DNA of 64,000 nucleotides from Hippopus hippopus (Eukaryota > Mollusca > Bivalvia > Cardiida > Cardiidae). Below the pieces are notes generated by a model. That model did not search any database. It saw only the letters and a program-made list of their open reading frames with translations, and had not been told where the DNA came from. The stretch lies in the NCBI GenBank assembly GCA_946811185.2, contig OX328101.1:31790122-31854121 (forward strand), written 5' to 3'. Positions 1-10,980 of the stretch are shown piece by piece; positions within the stretch are counted from its first letter, which is position 1, and the number at the start of each line of letters is the position of its first letter. The position numbers were made by a program, and so were the translations under genes.

Positions 1-64
1 AAAAGTAACAGAGTAGTTGACAGTGAAGGCCCTAGATTGATCTACACTGTCTGCAAAAGCAAGT

Positions 65-283
65 TAAGTTTTTTTCATTACGCAATCCAGAGATTAATGG
101 CCCTGATGAAAAACATTTTTGAAAACCTTTTGGGAAAAGGATAAAATGCTAGTAACCGGCATTTTTTCCTTTTCCCACCATATTTCCTACCCTTTCAAAG
201 CCAAATCCCAACATTTGAATCACATTCACCCCTTAGCTGTCAATTTCGACTGGTCGAAATTTTGTTGATTAGTAAAGAGTTAA
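65..283 (-). mobile_element. Family A palindromic TTAA element, diverged copy
   Basis: Reverse-orientation copy. It shows the degraded hairpin (GGGAAAAGGATAAAATGC facing a mutated partner), then the reversed left part ending AGTAAAGAGTTAA. The right TTAA at 280-283 is shared with the next copy, so the two elements sit back to back on one TTAA. Confidence 0.7.
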
Positions 284-508
284 CACTTTCCCAAACGGCA
301 TATTTTGGACCAGACCAAATTGAAAGCATTTTGCAGATGACAAATTAACAGTTGCTAAAAAGATGATTTTTCTATATGATAGGGTAGAAAACATTGTGGG
401 AAAAGGAGAAAATGCTGGTTACCAGCATTTTCTCCTTTTCCCACAATGTTTTCAAAAGGCTTCTATTCCTGACCCGTAAAAACCAGAGATTGTTTGGGAA
501 AGGGTTAA
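280..508 (+). mobile_element. Family A palindromic TTAA element, full length (229 bp)
   Basis: Family definition in + orientation: TTAA, then CYCTTTACC(A)AAACG; an ATTGAAAGCATTTGCAGA segment; GATAGGGTAGAAAACATTG; a near-perfect hairpin (GGGAAAAGGAGAAAATGC and its complement around GGTTACC); CAAAAGGCTTC; and an end in GGTAAAGGGTTAA. This copy uses the variant ends CTTTCCCAAACGGC and GTTTGGGAAAGGGTTAA. TTAA boundaries and CCC-type ends are hallmarks of piggyBac-type elements. There is no coding capacity. Assignment to piggyBac is inference. Confidence 0.88.
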
Positions 509-1390
509 ACGAGTTCCAGCTTTTAATCCTTAAAGCGTCTTTCACTAATTTAGTTGATTTTGTGGCCAGCGTAGATCAAGATCAGGCTGCACAAAAGGGG
601 TATTGTCATAGCCCTGGTGTTGTCGTCTGAGTTGTATGTGTAGTCGGCTTCGTCTGCGTAGTCTGGGTCGCCGTCGTGCCAAAACTGACATTTTACAATA
701 TCTCTATTATTGTTGAAGATATTAACTTCAGACTTGGACAAGTTGTTAACTATGAAAAGGGAATCCAAACAACACTGGCAGGTTACTGTTAAGGTATTTT
801 TGACTCGGTTATGCCCCTTTATCGACTAAGAATTTTCACTGAAATTTCAAGTAACTGCAGCCGAGCGTTGGCACCCGCATGCGGTGCTCTTGTTTTTCAA
901 TTTAAAATCAAAACACTGGATGTACTATAATGCGGTAACCAGGGTATCCTAGTAGAGTTTTGTGTCAATAACTACAAAAGAACACCAAGACCATTACAGC
1001 TAGGTGCATTTATTATCTCTATATTGTCATTGAGCACCATAAGAAATATTATGAGCAAATAAGCCATCATGGACCTGGGTTGCTATCCCTGATGAGAAAA
1101 GTTGTTTGAAGTTGTCACAATATAAGAGTATGGAAAACTTGAGACAAAGGCACGGGGTCAAGTTCATGCACATGATGTTGACAATCTTGGTATAAGTTGA
1201 CGGCATCGTGGTACGTATGGAATATTAGAAAAATCTGCCCTTCTGCGTGGTCGGATCATGTCGAGTTGCGTAAGTAAAGAGGTGTGTTTAGGACGAGAAC
1301 GAAGGTCGAATCCGATGCGCACCTCTTTACACATGCAACGTGATAGATAGATAGATAGATAAGTGGGTGGGGGAAGAAAGCTTTGAAACG
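509..1390. other. No gene seen; half of a family B hairpin
   Basis: Only a remnant of the family B hairpin left arm (GTAGATCAAGATCAGGCTGC, about 569-590), a short (GATA)n run near 1,345 and a (GATT)n run near 1,410 are recognisable. The short open frames have no recognisable domain. Confidence 0.5.
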
Positions 1391-1429
1391 ATTGAGAGAA
1401 GGAAGATTTATTGATTGATTGATTGATTG

Positions 1430-1620
1430 TATGGGGTTCAACGCCGTCGTCAACATTATTTCAGTAATATGGCGGCGGCCAGTGCACATATCCATAGTTT
1501 CTTTTTACAAGCACTTCGCACAATATTCTTCCAACACCAGAGGCTACTTTTACACATAACCGTCGTCGAAAAAAAATGATCAGCGCTTAGAGAGGAATGA
1601 ATTTCTGTCGAAATGACCGA
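1430..1620 (-). repeat. Family D tRNA-derived SINE, partial
   Basis: Matches the family D body read in reverse: ATTATTTCAGTAATATGGCG, GGCCAGTGCAC, a CACTTCGCACAATATTCTTCC segment and GAGAGGAATGAATTTCTGTC. The promoter end is missing here. The Pol III box evidence comes from the copies at 12,780-13,040 and 59,163-59,415. Confidence 0.55.
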
Positions 1621-1797
1621 CGGGAAAGGAAGAAATTGCTTGTTACATGCAATTTCTTCTTTTCCCACATTGTTTTCTTTTCTTTTTTACCAAATCAGGG
1701 AACTTCAGCTCAGTTTTGCACATTTCAAATTTGTCGTCTGTATATGCTTTCATTTTGGAAGATTCCAAAACTTATTTGGAAAAGGGATATAGAGTAA
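1615..1797 (-). mobile_element. Family A element, partial variant hairpin
   Basis: The hairpin has arms GGGAAAGGAAGAAATTGC and GCAATTTCTTCTTTTCCC, followed by TTTGTCGTCTGTATATGCTTTCA and an end resembling GGAAAAGGGATATAG. Both arms carry the AAATTGC variant, so they changed together. The copy is joined directly to the family D fragment at about 1,615. Confidence 0.6.
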
Positions 1798-1922
1798 AAA
1801 GTCAATTTTACTTTACTTTGGTACTATGGCAGGATACAGGGGACATGCAAAAGGAAAATTTCATGTTCTGGCCACAAGATGATAACCCAGGACCACGACT
1901 TTACTATATCATAGTCACGAAC

Positions 1923-2137
1923 TTAACTGTTAGGCTGCTAAAGACGACTCAAGGACCTGTTACGGACAGTGTAGATCAAGATCAGACTACACAGAACGTG
2001 TAGTCTGATCTTGGATCTACAATGTCCGATGATGAGATATCCCCCCCCCCCCACACACACACACCAAAATGACAAAATCATTGGTTTTACTGTCGGCTTG
2101 AAAATTCATTTTACTTATTTAGCAGTTTAAGGCTTAA
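1923..2137 (+). mobile_element. Family B TTAA hairpin element (full length, with poly-C insert)
   Basis: Family B plan: TTAACCSTTAGGCTGCTAAG, GCGGACAGTGTAGATCAAGA, the central hairpin GATCAGACTGCAC facing GTGCAGTCTGATC, TCTACACTGTCCGATAAGG, TACTRTCGGCTTGAAA, TTACTTATTTAGCAGG and an end in TAAGGGTTAA. Both TTAA boundaries are present here (1923-1926, 2134-2137). A C-run and CA repeat expand the middle. There is no coding capacity. The architecture (TTAA, CCCTTA ends, central hairpin) parallels family A. Confidence 0.8.
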
Positions 2138-2359
2138 TATCACTAGGCCACGACTTAATACTTAATATTATGATACGTGCAGTCTGATCTTGAGCCTGGT
2201 CTTTCCAAAATGCATAACAAATTTTATAAATTCACATGCTTCTTAAAAGTTGTAAATCACTCGTTATATTTATTTATTTTTAAATATGTATGTCAGTAGT
2301 ATTTTGGGCCGGTGGCCTTTATAGTTAAATAAATGTTGTAATTATGATTATTTCATTTT

Positions 2360-2705
2360 ACTTATTTAGCCGGTTACGACTTAATAGCACCAGGCCACGA
2401 CTCAATATCACCAGGCTACGACTCAATATCACCAGGCCACGACTTAATTTCACCAGGCCACGACTTGATATCACCGGGCCAAAAATTGATATCAATAGGC
2501 ATCGATTAAATATCACCAGGCCATGATTTGATATCACCAGATCACAACTTAATATCACTAGGCCACGACTTTATCATTACCAGGCCACGACTTAATATCA
2601 GCAGGCCACGACTTAATATCACCAGGCCACGACTTTATAACATAAGGCCATGACTTAATAACTTAAGGCCACGACTTAATATCACTAGGCTACGACTTAA
2701 ACATT
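2360..2705 (+). repeat. 21-bp tandem array (~16 units)
   Basis: Unit close to ATATCACCAGGCCACGACTTA, repeated head to tail with unit divergence rising to the 3' side. An isolated unit lies near 2,137-2,160. Chance frames run through it on both strands because 21 is divisible by 3. There is no sign that it encodes a protein. Confidence 0.9.
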
Positions 2706-2782
2706 TTGTGGCCACAAGAAAATCATCAGATGAAAATAAAATTTCAATGACGTGTCTGAGACTCCCATTTTTGTTGGATAAT

Positions 2783-3010
2783 TATCCCTTTAACACACAT
2801 TTTCGAGTTTTGATTACCGTAAAGAAGAAGGTATTTGAAAACATTATGAGAAAAGGAGAAAATGCTGATAACCAGCTTCTTATTCTTTTCTTACAATGAC
2901 ATCTACACTTCCGATGAGAAATTTCAGTATTTTAGTCAAATTCAATTTATCGTCAGCATAATTATGCATTTTGAAAGGGTCTAAAATTTTGTCATTTGGT
3001 AAAGAGTTAA
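2783..3010 (-). mobile_element. Family A element, diverged
   Basis: TTTAACACACATTTTCGAG start, hairpin left arm GAGAAAAGGAGAAAATGCTG, decayed right arm, then TCTAAAATTTTGTCATTTGG and a TAAAGAGTTAA end (TTAA 3007-3010). Confidence 0.75.
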
Positions 3011-3062
3011 TTAGTGGCTATTTTACCATATCATGTGGTCACGACCAAATTACCTAGTGGCT

Positions 3063-3156
3063 TTTGGTAACCTGCATTTTCTTCTTTTCCCACATTGATT
3101 TCAAAAGACTTTTTCCTCAGAGTCGTTAACACAAGGAATTGCCCGCTGAAGGGTTA
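3063..3156 (+). mobile_element. Family A element, right half only
   Basis: Starts inside the hairpin (GGTAACCTGCATTTTCTTC), continues through TTTCAAAAGACTTTTTCCTC and ends GCTGAAGGGTTAA. The left half is absent. Confidence 0.65.
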
Positions 3157-3397
3157 AGTATTATCAAAGACCACATATTGACAGAATCAAGGTTAATTAT
3201 TGTACCAGTCTAATAGTTAATTTCCGGTTTTTGGGACGTAAATTCGGCAACTACATTGTATTATGTAAAGAGTACTTTAGACCTTTCTTTGTCTAATTGA
3301 GTTTCTTTTTGTTTCTTTTTTCAATAAAAGTGAAATTACAAGGATTGAGAAAAGGAGACCCTTGAAATTTGGAAATACTACTACGACTCATTTTATT

Positions 3398-4880
3398 AGC
3401 TCCACTGGCCGAAGGCCAGCGGGCTTATGTCATGGCCTGTTGTCCGTCGTGCGTCCGTGCGTCCGTCCGTCCGTCCGTCCGTGCGTCCGTCCGTCCGTCC
3501 GTGCGTTAACTTTTTTTTTAAACGTCTTCTTCTCTGAAACTACCCATCCAATTTTGATGAAACTTCACAGAAATGATCCTGCCATGGTCCTCTTCAGAAT
3601 TTCTTGAAAGAATTTAATTCCTTCAAAAACTCTGGTTGCCATGGCAACAAAACTGAAAAATTTTGAAAATCTCTGAAAATCTTCTTGTCTGAAACCGTAA
3701 GGCCAAGAACTACCAAATTTGGCATGTAGCTTTATCTAGTGGACCTCTATCAAGTTTCTTCAATTTATAGCCCTGGGGTCAAAATTGGCCCCGCCCCGGG
3801 GGTTACAAGTTATACATGGGCTTATTTAGGGAGAACTTTAAAATTCCTCTTCTACCTAGCCATAGGGCCTAGAGCTACCAATTTGGCATGTAGCTTTATC
3901 TAGTGGACCTCTGCCAAGATTGTTCAAATTATAGCCCTGGGGTCAAATTAGGCCCTGCCCGGGGGTAACAAGTTTTACATGGGCTTATATAACAAGTTTT
4001 ACATGGGCTTATATAGGGAGAACTTTAAAATTCTTCTTTGACCTAGCCATGGGGCCTAGGGCGACCAAATTTGGCATGTAGCTTTATCTAGTGGACCTGT
4101 ACCAAGGGTGTCCAAATTATAGCCGAGGATCAAATTTGACTTCGCTCCGGGGGGTAACATGTTTTACATGGGCGGGCTTATATAGGAAAATCTTTCGCAT
4201 CTAGCTATAAGGGCTAGGGCTATCAAATTTTGCATTTAGCTTTATCTAGGGGGTCTCTATCAAGGGTGCCCAAATTATAGCCCAGGGGGTCAAATGTAGC
4301 CCCACCCCAGGGGGTCACAAGTTCTACATGGTCTTATATAAGGAAACTTTAATAATCTACTTGTACATAGCCATATTTAGGCCTAGGGCTACCAAATTTT
4401 GCATGTAACTTTATATAATGGGCCTCTACCAAGAGGGCCCAAATTTTAACTTTGGGGGTCAAGTTTGACTCCACACCAGGGGTCACAAGTTTTACATTGG
4501 CTTTTATAGTGAAAACTTGATAAACCTGTGTCATGGATCACATATTTTACAGGGCCTTTTATTCAGCAAACTTGTTTTACATGACTTTTTATTGGGCAAG
4601 ATTAAAAAATCTTTTTGTTTATAACCACACATTCTAGTTTCATATTGTACGTCTGGGGTCAAAATTGCCTTCATTCCAGGGATCGCAAGTTTAACATGGG
4701 CTTCAAAATATTGTCACTTCAATTTAAACATTAATCAAGGGAAATGGCTTACAACATGTCCTTTTCTCAGGATGTTTTTTTGAAAGCCTTCTCTTTCAGG
4801 GTCATTAACACTTCGATTTGTGTGGTAAAGGGTTAAAAAGCCAGTGGAGCGATACAGGGCCATCTTGGCCCTCTTGTTAT
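3398..4880 (+). mobile_element. Pearl-like (Helentron/HINE-type) non-autonomous element 1
   Basis: Starts AGCTCCACTGGCCGAAGGCC, followed by a GTCC/GTCCGTCC microsatellite (3,450-3,510) and about five diverged units of ~155-180 bp (motifs GGCCTAGGGCTACCAAATTT, GTAGCTTTATCTAGTGGACC, TATAGCCCTGGGGTCAAA, ACATGGGCTTATATAGGG). It closes with CCAGTGGAGC at 4841-4850, the inverse of GCTCCACTGG at 3399-3408, and a terminal hairpin GGGCCATCTTGGCCC followed by TCTTGTT. Subterminal inverted repeats, microsatellite, core repeats and a 3' hairpin are the known plan of bivalve pearl elements and HINEs. The class assignment is inference from architecture. Confidence 0.75.
4741..4836 (+). mobile_element. Family A right end embedded in pearl-like element 1
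   Basis: CCTTTTCTCAGGATG, TTGAAAGCCTTCTCTTTCAG, GGTCATTAACA and GTGTGGTAAAGGGTTAA match the right half of family A. It lies 4 bp before the right subterminal repeat, the same place as in the second pearl-like element. Confidence 0.7.
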
Positions 4881-5076
4881 ATCAATATCAAGTAGTGTGT
4901 AATTATTATCAATATCACCATCGCCATAATCATACGATCTCTCAACATTGTTCAAGCTTTTTGAGATCAAGCTTTTGTGTAGGCGCTACCAAACAAAGTT
5001 TTTTCTTTCAGCATAACAGCTTAGCAGATTTCAATATATACTTTTTCTTGCAGAAGAGATACAGAGTATAGAGAAG

Positions 5077-5610
5077 TATTCACGTATGGTCGTGCAGGAC
5101 CACGAAATAAACATTTATTTGGGCGTATGTTAGTCTCTAAACTGAAAACCTGTTATCAATCTCCGTACCTATCGGATGGCTACGGGAGATACGACTACTA
5201 GTTTAGTTAGTCTTACATACCCGCAGGTACTTGGCCCGACTTTATTCTTTGCGCAAATACAAGCCGAAAAACTGAATTACTCTCTGAATTGAGAACATAA
5301 AAATGTGATATGCTGGTATGTGCGATTATTTGCCTTAAAATATGATATATACATGTAACTGATACAATTACACAATGATGTCTGAAGAGTAGGGCTTTAA
5401 TCTTGCTTACCCAAGGGCACACATACACGATCTGCATTGCCAGTAAGGCCAGAACTCGGAACTTTAAAATTATAATCTATATGAAAAGGTCATTGAGAAA
5501 TCCTCTATGGAATCATAAATGGCATCGTTTTTCTCAAACAATATCTGAAATACGGCCTAAACGTATCTCGCCTTTTTTTTTTTTTTAAAAATACTGGTAT
5601 CATTAGATAC
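5077..5610. other. No gene seen
   Basis: AT-rich DNA between the pearl-like element and a degenerate repeat. A T-run lies at 5,572-5,586. The open frames here (61-74 codons) have no recognisable domain or conserved motif. Confidence 0.5.
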
Positions 5611-5614
5611 GAGT

Positions 5615-5925
5615 ATGATCTATCAATTGTCGGATAGTATTTGATGTAGGTCACCCTTGTAAAATAATATTTTAAAAAGTCACCTATGATTTGTCAAAAG
5701 ATGGTCGAAGTAGGGTCATCCGCCGAATAATGTTCCGTTTGTTAAGTAGTATTGGGAAAATGAAAACATTTTTTTCAAATGTATTCGAAATAAATCCTCC
5801 ATTTTATACGAAATAATATTCAAAATAAGTCACCATTTGTCAGTATTTTTTTTTTAATAAGTCACAATTTGTCAAATGATACTATTGGTAAGTATTTGAA
5901 ATATTGGTCACAATTTGTTGCTTGC
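5615..5925 (+). repeat. Degenerate short tandem repeat (AAGTCACNATTTGTCAAA)
   Basis: Recurring AAAAGTCACCTATGATTTGTC, AATAAGTCACCATTTGTCAG, AATAAGTCACAATTTGTCAA and ATTGGTCACAATTTGT motifs, interspersed with TTCGAAATAA-type spacers. The period is irregular and the array is old. Confidence 0.5.
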
Positions 5926-6040
5926 ATATTGTAAATCCATGCTTTTCATCATGACAAAAGCCATAAATGTCGCTATTTTAAGACTTTATTGTCTGAAGTT
6001 TGTCTCTTGAACAGGTCACTGCATTTGGATGTAAAACTTT

Positions 6041-6254
6041 TTAACCCTTTACCACACAGTCCTGACTTTTGACGATCGTGAAGAAAAAGCCTTTTGAAAA
6101 CATTGTGGGAAAAGGAGAAAATGCTGGTAACCAGCATTTTCTCCTTTTTCCACACTGTTTTCTACCCTTCCAAAAATCGAATTTCAATTTATTTTATTAT
6201 CTGCAAAGGCTTAAAGATTGGACTAGGTTACCATTTTGTTATTTGGTAAAGAAT
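6041..6254 (-). mobile_element. Family A element
   Basis: TTAACCCTTTACCACACAGTCC start, intact hairpin (6,105-6,160), and right end TTATTTGGTAAAGAATGAA, where the closing TTAA has mutated to ATGA. Confidence 0.82.
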
Positions 6255-6460
6255 GAACACTTTACCAAGCGACCACGACCCTGAAGAAGAAAGCTTTTGA
6301 AAGGATCTCAGGAAAAGAAAAAAATGCTGTTAACCAACATTTTCTTCTTTTCTACCATTTATTGAATAAATTCCATTGTTTGAGTCACACTTAATTTTTA
6401 CTTTACGGAAACTTTGAATATTGACATGTGCAAATTTTGTCGACGGGAAAAGAGTCGAAA
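6254..6460 (-). mobile_element. Family A element, second of a tandem pair
   Basis: Begins directly at the previous copy's mutated target site with ACACTTTACCAAGCGACCAC. The hairpin is diverged (AGGAAAAGAAAAAAATGCTG facing AACATTTTCTTCTTTTC), ending near AATTTTGTCGACGGGAAAAG. Confidence 0.65.
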
Positions 6461-7272
6461 AAAGTGACCTATGTAAGTCGTTCTTATCGCTCTTAGGACT
6501 CAGAGAAAAGAGTCGCTGACCTCAGCGTCTGCTGTACTTGACACTTTCAATTTACAGGGCAGTGTAGGTTTTCGTCTGCAACTTTTTGCAGACGAAATAT
6601 ACCAATTAATTATTGAGTGCACAGCCGTTCGTGCAGACACGCTTTGAAGGTTTACATGGAATGGACTTTAGCGTGACTATAAAAATGTTGACCAATGCTT
6701 TAAAGTGGTAATCCTAAAAAATGTCGTCCACAAAGGGTAACCGGCTTCTACATTTTTTTTAAACCCCTGAAACCCTAGCTATACAAAATCAAAATCTTCA
6801 GCCCGAAAAAAAAAACGCCATTTCTAGACTGCTATGGCCATAGAATGTCTTAGCACAGCAGACAGTGTACTTCCAAGATCGTGTCGCGCCGTTTGAACTT
6901 GATCTATACTGGTCGTCACAGCAACTGGAGGGGTTAAAACGCAGGTCAATTTTCTTTCATAGTATTGAAAAATAGATTTTTCTGAACTCACTTTTTTTTA
7001 AAAAATCTATTACCGGTATTTCCATGAAAATTGGAGTCCTAGATAGGCTGTGGAATGAAACTTTGAACATAATTTTATCCAATATGTTTTTTTTTTCTTA
7101 AATCTGATAGCCACTTTCTCCGCAAACAAATTGAGGAAATCAAGCAATAAACAGTTTATAAATCTGTTTCTGCAGCAACAGACACTACAATGTATTTACA
7201 TGATCTACATGAAATAGATAAGAATTGCAGGATTCTTGAGGAAATTGAGACGTTTTTTGCAGACAGTGTAGA
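6461..7272. other. No gene seen; B-like fragments
   Basis: Contains TTTGCAGACAGTGTAGAT-like ends of family B near 6,590 and 7,255 and nothing else I can assign. Poly-T and poly-A runs are frequent. No coding signal. Confidence 0.45.
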
Positions 7273-7490
7273 TTAACCCTTTATCACACAATCCCGACTT
7301 TTAACGACCCTGAAAGAGAACATATTTGAAAAAAAATTGTGGAGAAAAGGAGAAAATGCTGGTAACCAGCATTTTCTCCTTTTCCCACAATGTTTTCTAC
7401 CCTATCATAGACGAATTCAATCATTTCAGCTACACCTGATTCGTGGTCTGCAAATACTTTCAATTTATTCGAATCTAAAACTTTGTCATG
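7273..7490 (-). mobile_element. Family A element, right end truncated
   Basis: TTAACCCTTTATCACACAATCC, a good hairpin at about 7,340-7,392, CTACCCTATCATAGACGAAT, then sequence similarity stops at AAACTTTGTCATGATGTCAC. Confidence 0.8.
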
Positions 7491-7749
7491 ATGTCACGGG
7501 CTAAGGTGCTCAAGGCGAGGGTGGGGTGCTGTGTTGGAATTAAAGGATGTAGACCTATTCCGAGTATCCTGTATTTTCCTGTGGTAAAAATGTTGCGTAA
7601 TAACTGAATTATAAATCCGGGACAAAAATGTTTACATCTGAACGTATTTGCATGAATTCTGGTATTCGCTCATCAAAATTAGAATTTATTCAAAAGAATA
7701 TGCATGCAAATGTTGAGACTAAATTGTCCTCCACAGGATGCTCATTTAT

Positions 7750-7975
7750 CTCTTTTCTAGACGAATACTTTTTAGGCCTGTCCAAATTGAAAGCGCTTGC
7801 AGACAGTATTGTAAATGTGGCTCAAACAATGAGATTTGTCTTCGAAATAGAAAACTTTGTGGGAAATGCAGAAAATGCTGGTAACCAGCCTTTTTCTTCA
7901 GGGATGTTAAAACTCTGGATGAAAAAGTAATGATGGAATTTGTCTTTGAACGGGTAGAAAACACTGGGAGAGCTC
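7750..7975 (+). mobile_element. Family A element, rearranged (duplicated middle)
   Basis: ATTGAAAGCGCTTGCAGACA, GAAAATGCTGGTAACCAGCC and then a jump to CAGGGATGTTAAAACTC. It is followed by a second stretch of the pre-hairpin segment (TTTGTCTTTGAACGGGTAGA, AAAACACTGGGAG). It looks like two copies recombined within the hairpin. Confidence 0.6.
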
Positions 7976-8525
7976 TGAGTCCAAAGACTTACACTCAGTG
8001 GCCAGAATTCAGTTCCAAAAGTCAGGGTAATTTCATGACGTTCTTTTAACTACCATTCACATTGACAAAAACTGAAAAGAGATACATACAATGTATTTGT
8101 ACATAGTTAGATTTAAGCACAGCAGAGCTCCGTTCATTTATCATATATGCGAAAAAAAGATAGTCGAAAAAGTGCTGAAATATGAATAAATATAATTGCA
8201 TTTTCAACATGATTATGTAAAGTTAAGTCCTAGTTTATTAGTTAAATCATAACTTATAGTTTTCGCTCTAGTTTCATTGAAAGCGTACTTTTGCTGCCTT
8301 TCTTTCAAAGTCTGTTTGAAACCTTTTTACATTTTGAACTATATTTTCATGAAAACAATATCAGTTCAAACACTGCATTATCGAGAATACTTTGAGAAGT
8401 GGGTGCAACTAAATGTCGGAACGCGTACTCAGTACACGGCAAGTCGATCTGTAAGATCAAAGTACTGACAGTACGGAAAGCCGATGGATTAATACTTCTT
8501 ATTTCTTTTAGTAGAACTCTTCAAG
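7976..8525. other. No gene seen
   Basis: AT-rich, with only short frames lacking domain signatures. I see no repeat family here. Confidence 0.45.
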
Positions 8526-8736
8526 TTAACCCTTACGCTGCTTAGCTCGACTCAAAGACCTTTTGCGGATAGTGTAGATTAAGATCAGACTGCACAGAAT
8601 ATGCAGTCTGATTTTGGATCTACACTGTCCCATAAGGAAATATTTTCGTCACAAAATAACTTTGAAATATCCTCATCTAGGTTTTTACCATCGGCTTAAA
8701 TGTATCATTTATCTTATTCAGCAGGATAAGGGTTAA
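8526..8736 (+). mobile_element. Family B TTAA hairpin element (211 bp)
   Basis: Clean TTAA at both ends (8526-8529 and 8733-8736), ends TTAACCCTTACGCTGC and AGGATAAGGGTTAA, central hairpin AGATCAGACTGCACAGAATA with its complementary arm. The length matches the copies at 37,839 and 46,695 within one base. Confidence 0.88.
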
Positions 8737-8879
8737 AGGCTCGTCTAGACGAAATGCAATCCAATGCGACTATTTCTACTAACTGCTCACACATTTCAAT
8801 TGCGATACATTGTCTAATAGGTATATTCAGATTTTTATCTCTCATTTATCATTCCCGTAATGGGTTACATTATTATTTG

Positions 8880-9003
8880 TACGGTCAGGGCGTCAGGGAC
8901 TTGGAAACTTGTTCACGGCTGTGGCGAGCCGAAAGCGAGGTGGCGACATGATTCGCCACAGCCATGAGCAAGTTTCCAACACCCCTGCTGCCTGACTGTA
9001 CAA
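8880..9003. repeat. Long imperfect palindrome with GAGCCGAAAGCGAG centre
   Basis: The left arm (ACGGTCAGG, CTTGGAAACTTGTTCA, GGCTGTGGCGA) faces the right arm (TCGCCACAGCC, GAGCAAGTTTCCAA, CCTGACTGT). The centre resembles the 48,184-48,325 palindrome. Confidence 0.75.
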
Positions 9004-9007
9004 CGTA

Positions 9008-9750
9008 TTTATTATACTGCAAGGTTTACCATTCCAACGCGTATTCAGCGAAATTTCCCTGTTTTATGGTCTCACGAAATTGAGTGCGCTGACGAAATAG
9101 AATTTCCTTTCTGAGTGCCCCAATTCAATGAAAACTGACGTCACTTAGAACTGACGTCACTGAAAACTGACGTCACTGAAACCTTGGTAAACCGTGCAGT
9201 TTGGTGCATGAACTTGATGATTTCACTGCGATAGACATTCGACGTATTTTTATTTAAACATGGATTCAAAGAAATTCAAGGTCAGTATCTTTTCATTTTA
9301 ATGATTTGTTGGCAAAAGTAAACGACCATTAGCTGCCTCAAATGACCATTAGATTATCCTTTTAACATTACAAAGAATGATTTTTGACACTTCACAATTT
9401 GCTTACCCGACAAAGGGGTGGCTTGTTTTAACCACGTGTATTTGTTGAAGAATGACAACAAACAATAATTTATGTAACTATATTAATTTATTTTCAAAAA
9501 TAATCCATCCTTTCCGCTTTAATAACAACCATCAAGGGAACCTAGTACTAAAATGGTGCAGGCTACTAAGTATGTTTGTCTTGTGGGCGGTTTGTATCAA
9601 TCGACGCCGCCATTTTGGATGTTGTGTTGATAGCGTAGTTATGTATACGGGGCTCCCGAAAGGGAAACCGCTCTTACGTAGATTACGTAGAATATATATT
9701 CTGGGTATATTATCCAATCAGATCGCTAGAAATTTCTTTGCAGTATAATG
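9008..9750. mobile_element. Candidate inverted-repeat element carrying CRE-like sites
   Basis: ATTATACTGCAAGG near 9,010 is inverted as TTTGCAGTATAAT near 9,737, giving a possible ~730-bp element. The inside holds three TGACGTCA sites and two chance frames without recognisable domains. The inverted repeat is only about 14 bp and no target duplication is clear, so this is tentative. Confidence 0.35.
9136..9175 (+). promoter_or_regulatory. Three CRE-like TGACGTCA sites at exact 16-bp spacing
   Basis: TGACGTCA occurs at 9136-9143, 9152-9159 and 9168-9175, in a 16-bp unit (TGACGTCACTKARAAC). TGACGTCA is the consensus CREB/ATF site. It may equally be just a short tandem repeat. No gene start is recognisable nearby. 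Confidence 0.5.
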
Positions 9751-10430
9751 AAATGTTTTGTCTACGTTATCCGTGGCACCGTATCTGGCTTAATGATGTC
9801 GCGTTGTCTTGCGAGACTTATTCATTTCTTAGCAAATATATAGGAGAGGGCTCCAAGAGAGATAACTCTATTCGACTGGCGATAATAAGTACTGAATAAT
9901 GATATTTATAAGTTTATCTACAAAAGTTTGAAAAAAGATCGGTAAGTTAGTGTTGACATTTGAATTGTGTTTATCAATATCAGCCACCAACATTTACAAA
10001 TAATAACGGAGTGGGTAAAAGCAGAAGTTCCAGTTGAGAAAAGGTATTGCTTGTACAAAATGCCAATGTATGTACATATGATTATTACATATGATACATC
10101 CGCAGCTCTATAAGTCATGTAAGGATTAATGTGGTATTATTTATAACAGTCACAGCATGTTTTTTCTCGTTATTCCCTTTAGAAAAATGGCAGTAGACTA
10201 TCTTGAAAACATCCGTGAAAAATATTGGAAATTACAATGAAATAAAGTTTAACACATGAACGCATGTAAAAACGTTGTGATAAAAATGCAATTTCTCACA
10301 ACAAAATTTTCTCCCCTATTTACTACTTTTTCTTTTTTAAAGGTTTACAGTAAGACGAAAAAAGTCGTATGCAGTCGATGGCGTGTTAAGGATTAACGAT
10401 GTATTATAATATTGACAGCATATTTTAGCT
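9751..10430. other. No gene seen
   Basis: AT-rich sequence without a recognisable repeat family or domain-bearing frame. Confidence 0.45.
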
Positions 10431-10437
10431 ATCCATC

Positions 10438-10690
10438 TTGACCTGGCCCTTTACAAAACGAGTCGCGTTTCTACGACCCTGGCGAAAAAGGCTTTGGAAA
10501 ACATCTTGGGGGAAGGAGAAAATGTTTGTATCAATCATTTTCTCTTTTCCCAACAATGTTTTCTATCTTTTCAAAAATAGAAAGAATTATTTAGAAAAAT
10601 CATTTGAGCTGCTTTTAAATTGTGATCAGCAAATACTTCAAATGTAGTCAATTCTAACAATCTTTTTTTTTTTTGTCTGATAAAGAGCGT
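10438..10690 (-). mobile_element. Family A element, diverged, with poly-T expansion
   Basis: GGCCCTTTACAAAACGAG start, CTACGACCCTGGCGAAAAAG, a decayed hairpin (GGGGGAAGGAGAAAATG facing CATTTTCTCTTTTCCC) and a T-run before TCTGATAAAGAGCG. Confidence 0.65.
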
Positions 10691-10706
10691 ACACCGACTC
10701 AGTTCT

Positions 10707-10892
10707 CCAACACAGCTCTGTGGTAAAGAGAGTTAGTTGGATTTGTAGTCGTGGGGTTCTAGGTTCAAACCAATCTATATACAGAATAACAAAATGGGAT
10801 TAGATGTAAAGGTGGTCCTTTAGTATAGGTTCAAACCAATCTATATACAGGATTACAAAATGGGATTGGATGTAAAGGTGGTCCTTTAGTAC
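10707..10892 (+). repeat. tRNA-like SINE head with a 66-bp tandem duplication
   Basis: An A-box-like AGCTCTGTGGTAAAGAG (from 10,714) is followed 35 bp later by a B-box match GGTTCAAACC (10,762-10,771). Order and spacing are as in tRNA-derived Pol III promoters. The 66-bp segment from 10,761 is repeated at 10,827 with few changes, so the B box is present twice. No cloverleaf gene is claimed. Confidence 0.55.
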
Positions 10893-10980
10893 AGAGGCAA
10901 TGGTTTAAGGGTAGCTGTTATAACGAGGATAACATAAGAGGTATAAATGGAGAGGTGGACAAGTGTGATAGATGTATCAG

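Noticed and set aside
2344..2700. CRISPR-like array (21-bp repeats)
   Set aside because: Units are head to tail without spacers and the genome is eukaryotic.
3362..3607. 81-codon frame with RPCVRPSV repeats
   Set aside because: It reads the GTCC microsatellite of the pearl-like element.
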